A stretch of 64,000 nt of DNA from Salinarchaeum laminariae (GCF_023204835.1 NZ_CP096270.1:744001-808000); one strand, 5' to 3'. Positions 54,001 through 61,982 are shown, numbered from the stretch's first letter. The notes: generated by a model from the letters alone, not told the origin. Program-made: numbers and translations.

Positions 54001-54373
54001 ATCACAGACCGAGCCGGCACCGGAGGAAACCGTCACCGTGGACGCGACGCTGCGGAACCGTGGGAACGCCGCCGGCGAGTTCGACGTGGCACTCCGCCTC
54101 GACGGAGAGACGGTTGCGACCGAGACGATCCGCCTCGACGCCGAGCAACGGACCACGGTGTCGTTCGACCACCAGTTCGCGGAGAGCGGGCGGTACGAGC
54201 TCGCGATCGGCAACCGGACGGCGTCGGTTCGCGTCGAAACGCGCGACAGCTTCGACGGAAACGGGGAAGAATCCTCGAACGCCACGAGCGGGTTCGGTGG
54301 GGTAGCAGCGATCCTCGCGATCGTGAGCCTCCTCGCGCTCGCAGTGCTCGGCAAGCGGCGTTCCAGACCGTAG
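51062..54373 (+). CDS. Large secreted PKD-domain surface protein with PGF-CTERM-like anchor
   Basis: 1103 residues. The signal helix TVAVVVVALVALSLLAFAPTAAA is at the N-terminus. An N-terminal domain (about 35-240) with two cysteines has no clear family. Then about five PKD domains follow in tandem, each with a YxW/F signature (VTEYRWDTDGDG, IVSYEWQFGVGE, ASYAWSIDG, VVGYNWTFADGG, ISSYHWRFDDGE). After a Gly/Ser/Asp linker (about 670-715) come an Ig-like region, a CARDB-like domain (SFELSQTEPAPEETVTVDA) and the tail SGFGGVAAILAIVSLLALAVLGKRR. The tail is like PGF-CTERM but with SGFG in place of PGFG, so archaeosortase processing is possible but uncertain. Many NAT/NGT/NTT sequons occur. Confidence 0.85.
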   Translation: MTGRRPGPATVAVVVVALVALSLLAFAPTAAADPHENGSSAYAITQGEQCIDVTPIVDESQSVETFYDYRWNGTGQDFSSYGTKPYQEDDTSTLLLYEGSSGTSLVFVHEKHYENPEEGTNGSFATFGVSGLPAGEEGWVVEDDDYDEQVDVFNHTGTESELQWAWSQGRTDGAAYRGLSGDVSITIDPAFNDSAVQLVNPDNSPSYNGTVEDWDVVTGAADGTDREQFDSLTESVTIESGYCTPPNASLSVSNATPKAGQSVTLDASNATSSAAVTEYRWDTDGDGTTDVTTTTPVIDHAFQRAGPRTVTVTVDDGYESGVASVDVNVSDETPPTAQIATNGTTAATKPLAFSANESADNGAIVSYEWQFGVGETTNGSNVTHTYATAGEYDVQLTVTDSAGNVNSTNATVTVTDPPGPVASLVALDATTVNETVSFDASGSETGPNASYAWSIDGTPINATGPTLQHPFETPDTYNVSVTVSDDYGTDTNATTIEVFAPPVAVIDANRTTAETGEAIAFEAGQSSENVVGYNWTFADGGTGSNETEIHRFDEAGNYTVTLTVVNAAGNTNSTTETVQIDLAAPTAQLNASGSVALNETVTFDASGSTGAISSYHWRFDDGETASTDGATVDHAYSTPGEYTVELTAVGEGGNDTATTTVTVSDGTSGGNESDGDDGDQSEGGGSDESDSGDAGSGSSGSGGYAPAPDPDPVETTVGRTNGTVVVTVENARANEAVEVDVPVGGSDAGTPAGETVEGEGGAGAGAVELRSLELVPAHDADELTVRFEPAHRPVPGRFSQPAAYVPNATAELADVTYEFAVDPNATAAAGVSAANLTAYADDGGWQAAETSVDAAGANENEIVLTTTLTGETPVGVGSDGAALFVRSVETVGSVADGTVELAITAQNTGNESGEWTIPIEAGGETVHEASVVIAPGEETVVTANVEIGAMAGVGGTGSTGVTVAGARRDLAVVSVTSFELSQTEPAPEETVTVDATLRNRGNAAGEFDVALRLDGETVATETIRLDAEQRTTVSFDHQFAESGRYELAIGNRTASVRVETRDSFDGNGEESSNATSGFGGVAAILAIVSLLALAVLGKRRSRP

Positions 54374-54522
54374 CGTGTCGATCTGCCCGGGAAGCGCATC
54401 GGCGAACCCTCGGCCTGCTGGCCACCGTCGACGCCTCGGGATTCGCTCCGGAGAGCACCGATCTTTTTCCGGGACGGCGTGGTAGTACCGCGCAGTTCCG
54501 GGCCGTCAGACCCGGCCACACA

Positions 54523-55584
54523 ATGACCTCCGACGACTCCATGCGCTCGCGGGTGCCGGGCAGCCGCTTCAGGCTCTGGCTCCTGCTCGGCGCGAACCGA
54601 TGGGCAGTCGCCGGGATGGTCCTGGCAGTCATCTTCGTGGCACTGGCCGTGTTCGTCGCGATCGATCCGGTGCCGTTGAGCGACGCGATCGCCGCGTCGG
54701 ACCCGACGGAGACGCTGTTTCAGGCGATGATCACGTCGATCATCACCGGGGTCACGCTCGTCGTGACGATCAACCAGGTCGTGCTCTCCCAGGAGCTCGG
54801 CGCGGTCGGCGACCAGCGCGACCGGATGCAGGCGGCGCTCGCGTTTCGGGACGATGTCGCCGACGATCTCGACGAACCCGTCAGCCCCCCGGAGCCGTCG
54901 GCGTTTCTCCACGCGTTGCTCGGCGCGACGGCGGACCGAGCGCGGGCGCTCCGCGAGGACGTGGCAGACGTCGACGACCAGGAGGCCCGTGACGCGGTCG
55001 AATCCTTCGCAGACGAGCTGATCGAGAACGCCGAGACGGTCCGCGAGGGGCTCGATTCCGCGCAGTTCGGCACCTTCGACGTCGTCCAGGCCGCGCTCGG
55101 CTTCAACTACTCGCTGAAGATCTACGAGGGGAAGCGAATTCAGGGGCTGTACGGCGGTGGTACGGATGCCGGATCTGATGAAGATGGCGACGACGCGACC
55201 CCACCGCTCGACGAGGACGCGACCGCCGCGCTCGACGACGTCGTGACGCACCTGGAACGGTTCGGACCAGCCCGCGAGCACGTCAAAACGCTGTACTTCC
55301 AGTGGTCGCTGACGGATCTCTCGCAAGCGATGCTCTACTCGGCGATCCCGGCGCTTGTCGTCACGATCGCCGGACTGCTCGTGCTCGGGAACGCCGGGAC
55401 CATCGGCGGCACGACGCTCGGCGTGGCGAACCAGTCCTGGCTGGTGATCACTGCCACGACGGTCGCCCTGGCACCGTTCGCGATCTTGCTGTCATTCGTG
55501 CTTCGGATCGCGACCGTGGCGAAGCGGACGCTGGCGATGGGACCGTTCGTCCTCCGCACGACGGATCGGCCGGACGACGACTGA
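54523..55584 (+). CDS. Four-helix membrane protein, unknown family
   Basis: 353 residues with four hydrophobic helices: two near the N-terminus (about 23-46, WAVAGMVLAVIFVALAVFVA, and about 66-88, AMITSIITGVTLVVTINQVV) and two near the C-terminus (about 273-295, AMLYSAIPALVVTIAGLLVL, and about 305-328, LVITATTVALAPFAILLSFV). A large acidic helical region of about 180 residues lies between the pairs, with heptad-like runs and an Asp-rich insertion; it would be on one face of the membrane. No family is recognised. The C-terminal tail is cytosolic (RIATVAKRTLAMGP). Confidence 0.78.
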   Translation: MTSDDSMRSRVPGSRFRLWLLLGANRWAVAGMVLAVIFVALAVFVAIDPVPLSDAIAASDPTETLFQAMITSIITGVTLVVTINQVVLSQELGAVGDQRDRMQAALAFRDDVADDLDEPVSPPEPSAFLHALLGATADRARALREDVADVDDQEARDAVESFADELIENAETVREGLDSAQFGTFDVVQAALGFNYSLKIYEGKRIQGLYGGGTDAGSDEDGDDATPPLDEDATAALDDVVTHLERFGPAREHVKTLYFQWSLTDLSQAMLYSAIPALVVTIAGLLVLGNAGTIGGTTLGVANQSWLVITATTVALAPFAILLSFVLRIATVAKRTLAMGPFVLRTTDRPDDD

Positions 55585-55727
55585 ATCCGATTGCGAGCGC
55601 TGGCGACACCATTCTCGCGTACCAGCAGCGGTCCAGACGACAGCGCTCGACGTCGCTCCCCCGGTAGTGTGGGAGGGCTGGGCCGGGTATCCACGACCTT
55701 TTGGCCGCGGAGCCTGTTGACGTGGCA

Positions 55728-56714
55728 ATGAGTATCGACGAGAAACTCGCTTCGGCGAAAGCAGACCTCGCCGAGCGAGAGGCCGCACTCGTCGCCTTTT
55801 CGGGGGGCGTCGACTCCGCGGTCGTCGCGGCTATCGCCCACGACGCGCTGGGCGAGGACGCCGTCGCCTGTACCGCCAAGAGCGAGACGCTGCCTGCCGC
55901 TGAGCTCGACGACGCTCGCGAGGTCGCCGACGCGATCGGGATTCGCCACGACGTCGTCGAGTTCTCCGAGCTCGACTCACCCCAGTTCGTCGCCAACGGA
56001 GAGGACCGCTGCTACCACTGCCGGACGATGCGCCTCGGCCGGATGTACGAGCACGCGACGGAGCTCGGTGTCGAGACGGTCTGTGACGGGACGAACGCCT
56101 CCGATCCCGGCGAGGGGCACCGGCCCGGGCTGCAGGCCGTCGAGGAGCTCGACGCTCACTCGCCGCTGCTCGAACACGACATCGGGAAAGAGGAGGTCCG
56201 CGAGATCGCGGAGCGCTACGACCTCCCCGTCGCCGACAAACCCTCGATGGCCTGTCTCTCCTCGCGGATCCCGACCGGTCTCGAGGTCACCGAACAGCGA
56301 CTCACCCGGATCGAGAAGGCCGAACAGCTGCTCCGAACCTGGGGATTCGACCAGTTCCGCGTCCGTGATCACGACGGGCTCGCGCGGATCGAGGTCGGCG
56401 CCGACGAGCTATCGGTCGCACTCGACGCCGGGTTCGCCGACGCCGCCCGGGAGCACATGCTCGACCTGGGGTTCGATCACGTGACGCTGGATCTTCAGGG
56501 GTACGAGACCGGCAGCGTGAGCCCCGGCGACGACGCCGCGGAGGCGACGGAGAGCGGAGACGAAACTGGGGAAGCAAACGGGACGACTGGAGCGGATGGG
56601 TCAGCGGGAGCGAACCAGGCGGAGACGTCGGCCGATCCGGCGGAATCGGGTAGCGGCACGGACGAGCCGGTGGTCGAGGACGTCTTCGACGTCGACTATC
56701 CGACGAGCGACTGA
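55728..56714 (+). CDS. larE: LarE-type ATP-dependent sacrificial sulfur transferase
   Basis: 328 residues. The PP-loop is LVAFSGGVDSAVVAAIAH; VCDGTNASDPGEGHRPGLQA and ADKPSMACLSSRIPTGLEVT are strongly LarE-like. LarE inserts sulfur from its own cysteine into the nickel-pincer cofactor of lactate racemase; the candidate is the Cys in MACLSSRIP, with other cysteines in EDRCYHCRTM. LarB and LarC are not adjacent. The C-terminal ~55 residues are acidic and low complexity. Start 55728 (MSIDEKLASAKAD) is preferred to the frame's earlier start. Confidence 0.9.
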   Translation: MSIDEKLASAKADLAEREAALVAFSGGVDSAVVAAIAHDALGEDAVACTAKSETLPAAELDDAREVADAIGIRHDVVEFSELDSPQFVANGEDRCYHCRTMRLGRMYEHATELGVETVCDGTNASDPGEGHRPGLQAVEELDAHSPLLEHDIGKEEVREIAERYDLPVADKPSMACLSSRIPTGLEVTEQRLTRIEKAEQLLRTWGFDQFRVRDHDGLARIEVGADELSVALDAGFADAAREHMLDLGFDHVTLDLQGYETGSVSPGDDAAEATESGDETGEANGTTGADGSAGANQAETSADPAESGSGTDEPVVEDVFDVDYPTSD

Positions 56715-56733
56715 GAGAAAACCCTCGGTTCGC

Positions 56734-56892
56734 TCACGCGCTGGCGCTGTCCTCGCCGTCGACGCGCTCGACGGCGTAGTTGTCGCCGATCTCGGTGGTG
56801 TTCTCCTCGTCGGCGATCCGCTTGGCCTCGCTCCGGGAGTCGAAGGGGCCGGCGACCCGGTCGCCGAAACAGGTCACGTAGTACACAGCCAT
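56734..56892 (-). CDS. Small conserved-looking protein of 52 residues
   Basis: 52 residues: MAVYYVTCFGDRVAGPFDSR, then SEAKRIADEENTTEIGDNYA and VERVDGEDSASA. The N-terminal strand-turn and the rest look like a compact SPOR/cold-shock-sized domain; no family is firmly recognised, but similar small proteins are common in haloarchaea. The gene has its own ATG at 56892, 78 bases before the end of the coiled-coil gene. It is below the length where spurious ORFs dominate, but the acidic composition supports it. Confidence 0.7.
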   Translation of the reverse strand: MAVYYVTCFGDRVAGPFDSRSEAKRIADEENTTEIGDNYAVERVDGEDSASA

Positions 56893-56970
56893 TGGCCCAA
56901 TGCGGGCGGCGGGAGGGAATAACGGTTCCGGGCAGCTCAGATCGGCAGTACTCGGCAGAGGCCAAATCCA

Positions 56971-57288
56971 CTACTCGACGGTCTGTCGCTCGCTCTCGAC
57001 GCTCTCCTTGACGTCCGCGGCAGCCTCCGCGATCCGGTCGAGCTGCTCGGCTGCTTCGCCGTCGAGTTCGCCGGCGTACTGTTCGTGGAAGGTCAGGAGG
57101 AGCCCGGTGAGCGCTTCGAGCGACTCGTTTTTCCGGTCGAGCAGCCGCTGTTGTGCCGAAAGCATCGACTCGACGCTGTCGAGCAGGTCGGCGTGCTGTC
57201 GGTACTGTTCTTCGACCTGTGGATCCTCGGCCTCGTCGGCGAGTCGCCGTGCCTCCTCGATCTGCGTGCGGAACTGCTCGATGCCCAT
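56971..57288 (-). CDS. Small coiled-coil protein
   Basis: 105 residues, almost all helix: EQFRTQIEEARRLADEAEDP, then VESMLSAQQRLLDRKNESLE, HEQYAGELDGEAAEQLDRIA and a final AAADVKESVESERQTVE. Heptad patterns suggest a coiled coil of about 70 residues. No signal or membrane helix. It is one of several small helical proteins in this segment; function unknown. Confidence 0.7.
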   Translation of the reverse strand: MGIEQFRTQIEEARRLADEAEDPQVEEQYRQHADLLDSVESMLSAQQRLLDRKNESLEALTGLLLTFHEQYAGELDGEAAEQLDRIAEAAADVKESVESERQTVE

Positions 57289-57386
57289 ACCCGGTGGCGG
57301 CGCGCGCCGCGGTTAGGTCTTTCTCCGCGGGCGGGCGCGCTGCTGTATCTCTCTTCCTCTCACTGTCCGTTCCGACACCCGGCTGC

Positions 57387-57842
57387 CTACTCTTCGTCGC
57401 GCTCGCCGGCGACCCAGTTCTGGGAGAACGCGGCACCACAGCTACAGTGCGCGTAGGCGTGGATGACGTCGCCCTCCGCGTAGCGCCCGCCGACCTCCTC
57501 GTTTTCGGCCTCGGCGAACGCGAAGACGAACCGCGGCACGTGGTCGGCTTCCTCTGGCGTGTCGGGATCGTCCACTTTGGGACAGTTGGCGCCGGTGAGA
57601 TCCAGCGCGATCTCGCCGTCGGTCTTCATCGCCTTGCCAGCAAAGCCCATCGCGTCCATCTCCGTCGCGGACTGGAAGACGCTCCGGCCGGTCTCGCCGT
57701 CCATCACGAGCAGGACGCCGCCGGGCACCTCCTCGCCGTACTCCAGCAGCGCGCTGGGATCGTCGAGCACTCGCTCGCTCAGAAACAGCGCCACGTCCTC
57801 GGGGCGCTCCCCTGCCAGGAACTCCGCACGTGCGTCGGTCAT
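57387..57842 (-). CDS. DUF5807 family protein
   Basis: 151 residues matching the DUF5807 pattern: TDARAEFLAGERPEDVALFL, PGGVLLVMDGETGRSVFQ, TGANCPKVDD, ADHVPRFVFAFAEAENEEVG and the C-terminal YAHCSCGAAFSQNWVAGE. The late CSC and the earlier NCP suggest a possible metal site. The family is known only from haloarchaea and has no assigned function. Start 57842 is at the family N-terminus. The gene is divergent from the mobB-moaE fusion across repeat copy 6. Confidence 0.85.
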   Translation of the reverse strand: MTDARAEFLAGERPEDVALFLSERVLDDPSALLEYGEEVPGGVLLVMDGETGRSVFQSATEMDAMGFAGKAMKTDGEIALDLTGANCPKVDDPDTPEEADHVPRFVFAFAEAENEEVGGRYAEGDVIHAYAHCSCGAAFSQNWVAGERDEE

Positions 57843-57955
57843 GGACGAATTCCGGTCGTTGACCGCAAAAGGTCGGCGGTTCGACGGCAGCGATCCCACC
57901 GCCCAGACGCTCACCATACCATCCAGCGGGGTTCGAGACCGGCGAATGTCCACAG

Positions 57956-58130
57956 GGTGGGACTGAGCAGAATCTGCGATTCTGCGAAGGTCGGAAGAGC
58001 TTGCTCTTCCGGGACTGGAAGGGGCCGACCGCTCGTCGAATCTAACGAAGTAAGCACTGCAGCGAAGGAGCTGAGCGACTGAGCGAAGCGCGCAGCGAGT
58101 TAGATTCGTCGAGCGGGAGGGGGCTTCCAA
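57956..58130 (+). repeat. Structured intergenic repeat unit, copy 6
   Basis: GGGTGGGACTGAGC, hairpin I CAGAATC (57968-57974)/GATTCTG (57978-57984), GCGAAGGTC, hairpin II GGAAGAGC (57993-58000)/GCTCTTCC (58003-58010), GGGACTGGAAGGGGCCGACC, a long stem GCTCGTCGAATCTAAC (58031-58046) pairing with GTTAGATTCGTCGAGC (58099-58114, one mismatch), and closing GAGCGGGAGGGGGCTTCC. It fills most of the 57843-58221 gap between the DUF5807 and mobB-moaE starts. Confidence 0.8.
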
Positions 58131-58221
58131 GGCGGTTCGCTGTCGGCCTGTCGGGACTAACTGTAGAGCAACAAACACGCTCAGCGACACCTACAAACAG
58201 GCCGATACCAGTGTGTGAAAC

Positions 58222-59049
58222 ATGCAGATTCTGGGCGTGGTCGGGCCCTCCAACTGTGGAAAGACGACCCTCGTGGAGCGCCTCGTCAGCGAGCTCGCCG
58301 AGCGCGGTCAAATCGCGACGATCAAACACTGCACGCACGAGCCCGATCTCGACACCGAGGGCAAGGACACTGCCCGACATCGGGCAAGCGGCGCCGACGC
58401 GACGTTCGGACTGACCGACGACGAGGGGTGGTTCGCGACGGGCAGCGAGCGGACGCTCGAGGAGACGCTCGACGATCTCGCGCCGGCCTACGACTACGCC
58501 ATCGTCGAAGGGTACAGTGACGCGCACATTCCACAGGTCGCACTCGGCGGCCGTGAGGCCGGTGGCGACGTCCTCTGCGAGGCCGAGCGGGCCGACGCCG
58601 TCGATGTCGAGGCACTGATCGAGATGCTGGAGGCCACCGATCCCCACGAGACGCTCGAATCGCTCGTCGCGGAGGTCGAGCGCGCCGAGACGGCGGAGCG
58701 CGCCGGTGCTATCGCGACGTTCACGGGGCGGGTGCGGGCCCGCGACGGTCCGGACGACGAGCCGACCGAGCACCTGGAGTTCGAACGGTACGACGGTCTC
58801 GCCGAGGAACGGATGGCCAGCCTCCGTGCGGATCTCGAATCGCGGGAGGACGTGCAGCGCGTCGCACTCCACCACCGCACCGGCGTCCTCGAGCCCGGCG
58901 AGCACATCGTGTTCGTCGTGGTGCTGGCCGGCCACCGCACCTCAGCGTTTCGGGCGGTCGAGGACGGCATCGACCGGCTCAAAGCGGAGGTGCCGTTGTT
59001 CAAGAAGGAGGTCACTGTGGGCGAGGAGTTCTGGCGGCACGAGCGCTGA
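58222..59049 (+). CDS. moaE: MobB-MoaE fusion (molybdopterin guanine dinucleotide and synthase large subunit)
   Basis: 275 residues. Residues 1-135 are MobB-like: a P-loop GVVGPSNCGKTTLVERL, then a switch-like DTARHRASGADATFG and YDYAIVEGYSDAHIPQVALG. Residues about 145-275 are MoaE: GAIATFTGRVRARD, EHLEFERYDGLAEERM, ALHHRTGVLEPGEHIVFVVV, HRTSAFRAVEDGIDRLKAEV and the catalytic lysines in PLFKKEVTVGEEFWRHE. MobB stimulates MobA in cofactor nucleotide attachment; MoaE with MoaD makes molybdopterin. Both act on the molybdenum cofactor. The sulfur for MoaD comes from an E1 such as UbaA at 1-771. Start 58222 (MQILGVVGPSN). Confidence 0.92.
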   Translation: MQILGVVGPSNCGKTTLVERLVSELAERGQIATIKHCTHEPDLDTEGKDTARHRASGADATFGLTDDEGWFATGSERTLEETLDDLAPAYDYAIVEGYSDAHIPQVALGGREAGGDVLCEAERADAVDVEALIEMLEATDPHETLESLVAEVERAETAERAGAIATFTGRVRARDGPDDEPTEHLEFERYDGLAEERMASLRADLESREDVQRVALHHRTGVLEPGEHIVFVVVLAGHRTSAFRAVEDGIDRLKAEVPLFKKEVTVGEEFWRHER

Positions 59050-59433
59050 CCGGAGGGGTCGACTCCTCGGCTGGAACCCCAGACAGTTGTCTCCAACACC
59101 ACAGATTGCCGGGCGAACGGGTGGTTCGTGAGCTCGATCACGGGGGAGTTCGGCACCGCGAGCGGCGCCGTGGAGCACCGCGCGCGACCATCCAAACCAC
59201 GATTTCGCCGCGATGTCCACGGATTCTGGCGCAAAACGGACAGGTCTATTTCTGGTGGAGATGAGCTTCTTAGAGAGCGTTCTAAAAGGTCTAACAAGTT
59301 TTCAGCCCTTCGTGAAAGGTCCGTTAAGCCGCCCGAAAGGTGTGAAACGTCGCCGATCTGGGGGAATATTCCCGAAATCGGCCGAAGCGACTGTCGCTTA
59401 TAACAGGTAGTGAGCGATAGGCAGGAGTGACGC
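59050..59433. other. Intergenic gap, AT-richer, with regulatory-looking end
   Basis: A 384-base gap with lower GC than its surroundings from about 59200 onward. The palindrome AAGCGACTGTCGCTT (59385-59399) overlaps the TATA box of the next gene. A 49-codon frame (MSFLESVLKGLTSFQ from ATG 59261) exists, but its composition is not haloarchaeal, so it is not called. No RNA fold is identified. Confidence 0.4.
59397..59404 (+). promoter_or_regulatory. TATA box with overlapping palindrome, DUF7123 gene
   Basis: CTTATAAC, about 30 bases before the ATG at 59434. The inverted repeat AAGCGAC (59385-59391)/GTCGCTT (59393-59399) overlaps its first three bases. Confidence 0.5.
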
Positions 59434-59685
59434 ATGAGCGCCACTACCCAGCCCTCCAGCGAGGGTACGCACGCCAAGCAGGAGCGACTCCAGGACTACC
59501 TCTCGAACAAGGTCAGCGAGGAAGGCATCGTATACTTCAAGAGCAAGTTCATCGCGGACGAGGTCGGCCTCTCGCCCAAAGAGATCGGCGCGCTGATGGT
59601 CAAACTCAGCGAGTCCGCCCGCGAGATCAGCGTCGAGAAGTGGTCCTACACGAGCGCGACGACCTGGCGCATCGAGCCGAACTGA
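59434..59685 (+). CDS. DUF7123-like winged-helix-type small protein
   Basis: 83 residues: TTQPSSEGTHAKQERLQDYL, SNKVSEEGIVYFKSKFIADE, VGLSPKEIGALMVKLSESAR, EISVEKWSYTSATTWRIEPN. The middle is a clear helix-turn-helix-like pattern (FIADEVGLSPKEIGALMVKL) followed by a wing-like strand, so it is probably a small DNA-binding regulator, as expected for DUF7123. The palindrome over its own TATA box would fit autoregulation; that is inference. Confidence 0.85.
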   Translation: MSATTQPSSEGTHAKQERLQDYLSNKVSEEGIVYFKSKFIADEVGLSPKEIGALMVKLSESAREISVEKWSYTSATTWRIEPN

Positions 59686-59835
59686 GTTCCCTCTCCACGG
59701 CTCCAGACCGTCGGCGTCTGGTCCCCGCTCGACGCACGCTGACAGCCGTTTTCTGATTCTCCGACGTTCCCATCGACAGCCGGACCGTCGTGCCCGAGCG
59801 CAAACACTTTCGTAGTCACACGAAGAGCCAGGCAC

Positions 59836-60783
59836 GTGTCGCTGTTCGACGCGCTGACCCAGGCCGTGTTGCCGGTGCTGGCGATCGCGAGCGCCGGCTA
59901 CGCACTCGGGTGGGTCCGCGACGTGGACGTCGAGCCGCTTGCGGCGATCTCGATCTACGTCCTGACGCCGGCGCTCGTCTTCCACAGCCTCGCGACGACC
60001 CCGATCGGTGGCGAGACCGCTGTTCGACTCGGCGTCGGCGTGACCGCGTTTACCCTCGGAATGGTGGCGATCGCGACTGGCGTCGCCCGCATCACTGGAC
60101 ACCCGGACGAGACGCGCGGTGCGATGGTACTCGCAAGCACGTTCCCCAACGCCGGCAACTACGGGATCCCGCTGGCGGCGTTCGCGTTCGGGAGCGTCGG
60201 CCGCTCGACGGCGATCCTCTACATCGTCTTCCAGGCCGTGTTGATGTACACGATCGGCGTGTATATCGCGTCTCGCGGAACGATGGCCTCCGGTCGCGAG
60301 GCCGTGATCGAGGTGTTCACCCTCCCACTCGTCTACGCGCTCGCGGCCGCGTGGCTGGCCAGGGCGCTCTCCGTGGTGCCACCCGCCGACTCCGCGGCGA
60401 TGGAAGCCATCCAGCTCACCGGAAACGCCGCGATCCCGGTGATGCTCCTCCTGCTGGGAATCCAGCTTGCGAACACCACCTACGGCGCTGCGCTGCGCTC
60501 GGCGGTGGCCGCCTCCCTGCTGAAGCTGTTCGTCGCGCCAGTGGTCGCACTGGGAGTCGCTATGGGTCTCGGGCTCTCGACCGAGGTCGGTCGCGTGTTC
60601 GTCCTCGCCTGTGCGATGCCCGCAGCGGTGACGCCGCTGATGCTCGTCGTCGAGTACGGCGAGGAGCAGGAGGGCGTCACCGCACCGGAGTTCCTCAGCA
60701 CTGCCGTCCTCCTCACGACGCTCGCGAGCGTGGTGACGCTGACGGTGCTGATCGCGCTGTTGCAGGACGGCGTCCTGGTGTAG
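59836..60783 (+). CDS. AEC family transporter
   Basis: 315 residues, ten hydrophobic helices, GTG start at 59836 (VSLFDALTQAVLPVLAIASA). Helix pairs include ISIYVLTPALVFHSLATTPI, NAGNYGIPLAAFAFGSVGRS and VFVLACAMPAAVTPLMLVVE; TGNAAIPVMLLLLGIQLANT is a typical AEC repeat. AEC (auxin efflux carrier-like) proteins export or exchange small organic anions; the substrate is unknown. An upstream ATG frame has no homology. Confidence 0.87.
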   Translation: MSLFDALTQAVLPVLAIASAGYALGWVRDVDVEPLAAISIYVLTPALVFHSLATTPIGGETAVRLGVGVTAFTLGMVAIATGVARITGHPDETRGAMVLASTFPNAGNYGIPLAAFAFGSVGRSTAILYIVFQAVLMYTIGVYIASRGTMASGREAVIEVFTLPLVYALAAAWLARALSVVPPADSAAMEAIQLTGNAAIPVMLLLLGIQLANTTYGAALRSAVAASLLKLFVAPVVALGVAMGLGLSTEVGRVFVLACAMPAAVTPLMLVVEYGEEQEGVTAPEFLSTAVLLTTLASVVTLTVLIALLQDGVLV

Positions 60784-60896
60784 CTGGAACCACGATCGAG
60801 TGGCGAAACGGGTGCTGGAAACCGTCGAATCGGAGGTGAGAACCGCGGACCACCGCCACCGCCGGTATCATGTGGCCGGCGGCCCTGGTATCGAAC

Positions 60897-61982
60897 GTGC
60901 ACGTTCTCCTCACCGGTGCGACCGGCTTCGTCGGCCGGCATCTCCTCCCCGCGCTGCTCGACCGCGGCCACGAAGTCACTGCGCTCGTCCGTGACCGAAC
61001 GGCGGCGGGGCTACCAGCAGACGTGCGAGTGATCGAGGGCGATCTGCAGAAACCGGAGTCGGTGACAGTCTACGAACCGCAAGGGGCCGACGACGCGTCG
61101 TCCGCCGTCGACGACGGACCGGCTACCGACGCGTCGACGACCAGTACCACGTTTGCCGAGGTGATCGGGGACTGCGACGCCGCCTACTATCTCATCCACT
61201 CGATGCGGGCCGGCGAGGATTTCGAAGAACTGGATCGGACGCTCGCGCGAAATTTTGCCGATGCGGCGTCGGCAGCCGGCCTCGAGCGTGTGATCTACCT
61301 GGGCGGGCTCGGCGAAGGGACTGGGGACAGAGCGTCGGGCGAGAAGACGGGTGACCGACGACCAGACGGGAGGACCGACAGCGGACCGAACGAGGCTGAT
61401 TCGGGCGACGCGCGTGGCAGGACGCTCGACGACCTCTCGCCACACCTCCGCTCTCGGCGGGAGGTCGAGGCGATCCTCGCCGATGGCGACTACCAGCTCA
61501 CGACTCTCCGAGCTGCGATCGTCGTCGGATCGGGCAGCGCCGGGTTCGAAATCGTCCGACAGCTCGCGATGAAGCTACCGGTGATGGTGACGCCGAGCTG
61601 GGTGCAGACGCCCTGCCAGCCGATAGCGATCGCGGACGCAGTTGCGTATCTCGCCGGCGTCCTCGACGCACCCGAGACCGCCGGCGGGACCTACGGCATC
61701 GGCGGCCCGGAGGTGCTGCCGTACGGGGAGATGCTCCAGCGCGTCGGGCGCGCACTCGGGCGAGAACCACACATTCTGCCGGTGCCCGTGCTATCGCCGC
61801 GGTTGTCCTCCTACTGGGTCGGGTTCGTGACCGACGTCGACGCCGCGATCGCGAGACCGCTGATCGAGGGGCTTCGGACGCCGGTCGTGGTCGAGGACAG
61901 CGAGATCGACGAGTACGTCACCGTCGACAAGACGCCGTTCGACGACGCGGTTCGGCTGGCGCTGGGGGAGGAGCGGCCGTGA
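60897..61982 (+). CDS. Atypical SDR NAD(P)-dependent epimerase/reductase-like protein
   Basis: 361 residues from GTG 60897. The Rossmann fingerprint is HVLLTGATGFVGRHLLPALL. Later marks are AYYLIHSMRAGEDFEELDRT, VIYLGGLGEG, LTTLRAAIVVGSGSAGFEIV, PVMVTPSWVQTPCQPIAIAD and TYGIGGPEVLPYGEMLQ. The catalytic YxxxK is not clear, as in the NmrA-like/complex I-type atypical SDRs, so it may be a redox sensor or quinone-linked oxidoreductase, not an epimerase. An acidic Asp/Gly insertion (about 150-185) breaks the fold. ATG 60870 adds nine residues and is an alternative. It overlaps the next gene by GTGA (61979-61982). Confidence 0.82.
   Translation: MHVLLTGATGFVGRHLLPALLDRGHEVTALVRDRTAAGLPADVRVIEGDLQKPESVTVYEPQGADDASSAVDDGPATDASTTSTTFAEVIGDCDAAYYLIHSMRAGEDFEELDRTLARNFADAASAAGLERVIYLGGLGEGTGDRASGEKTGDRRPDGRTDSGPNEADSGDARGRTLDDLSPHLRSRREVEAILADGDYQLTTLRAAIVVGSGSAGFEIVRQLAMKLPVMVTPSWVQTPCQPIAIADAVAYLAGVLDAPETAGGTYGIGGPEVLPYGEMLQRVGRALGREPHILPVPVLSPRLSSYWVGFVTDVDAAIARPLIEGLRTPVVVEDSEIDEYVTVDKTPFDDAVRLALGEERP

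Noticed and set aside
59261..59410. 49-codon frame MSFLESVLKGLTSFQ before the DUF7123 gene
   Set aside because: Lys/Arg-rich and not acidic, unlike haloarchaeal proteins, and it overlaps the promoter elements.
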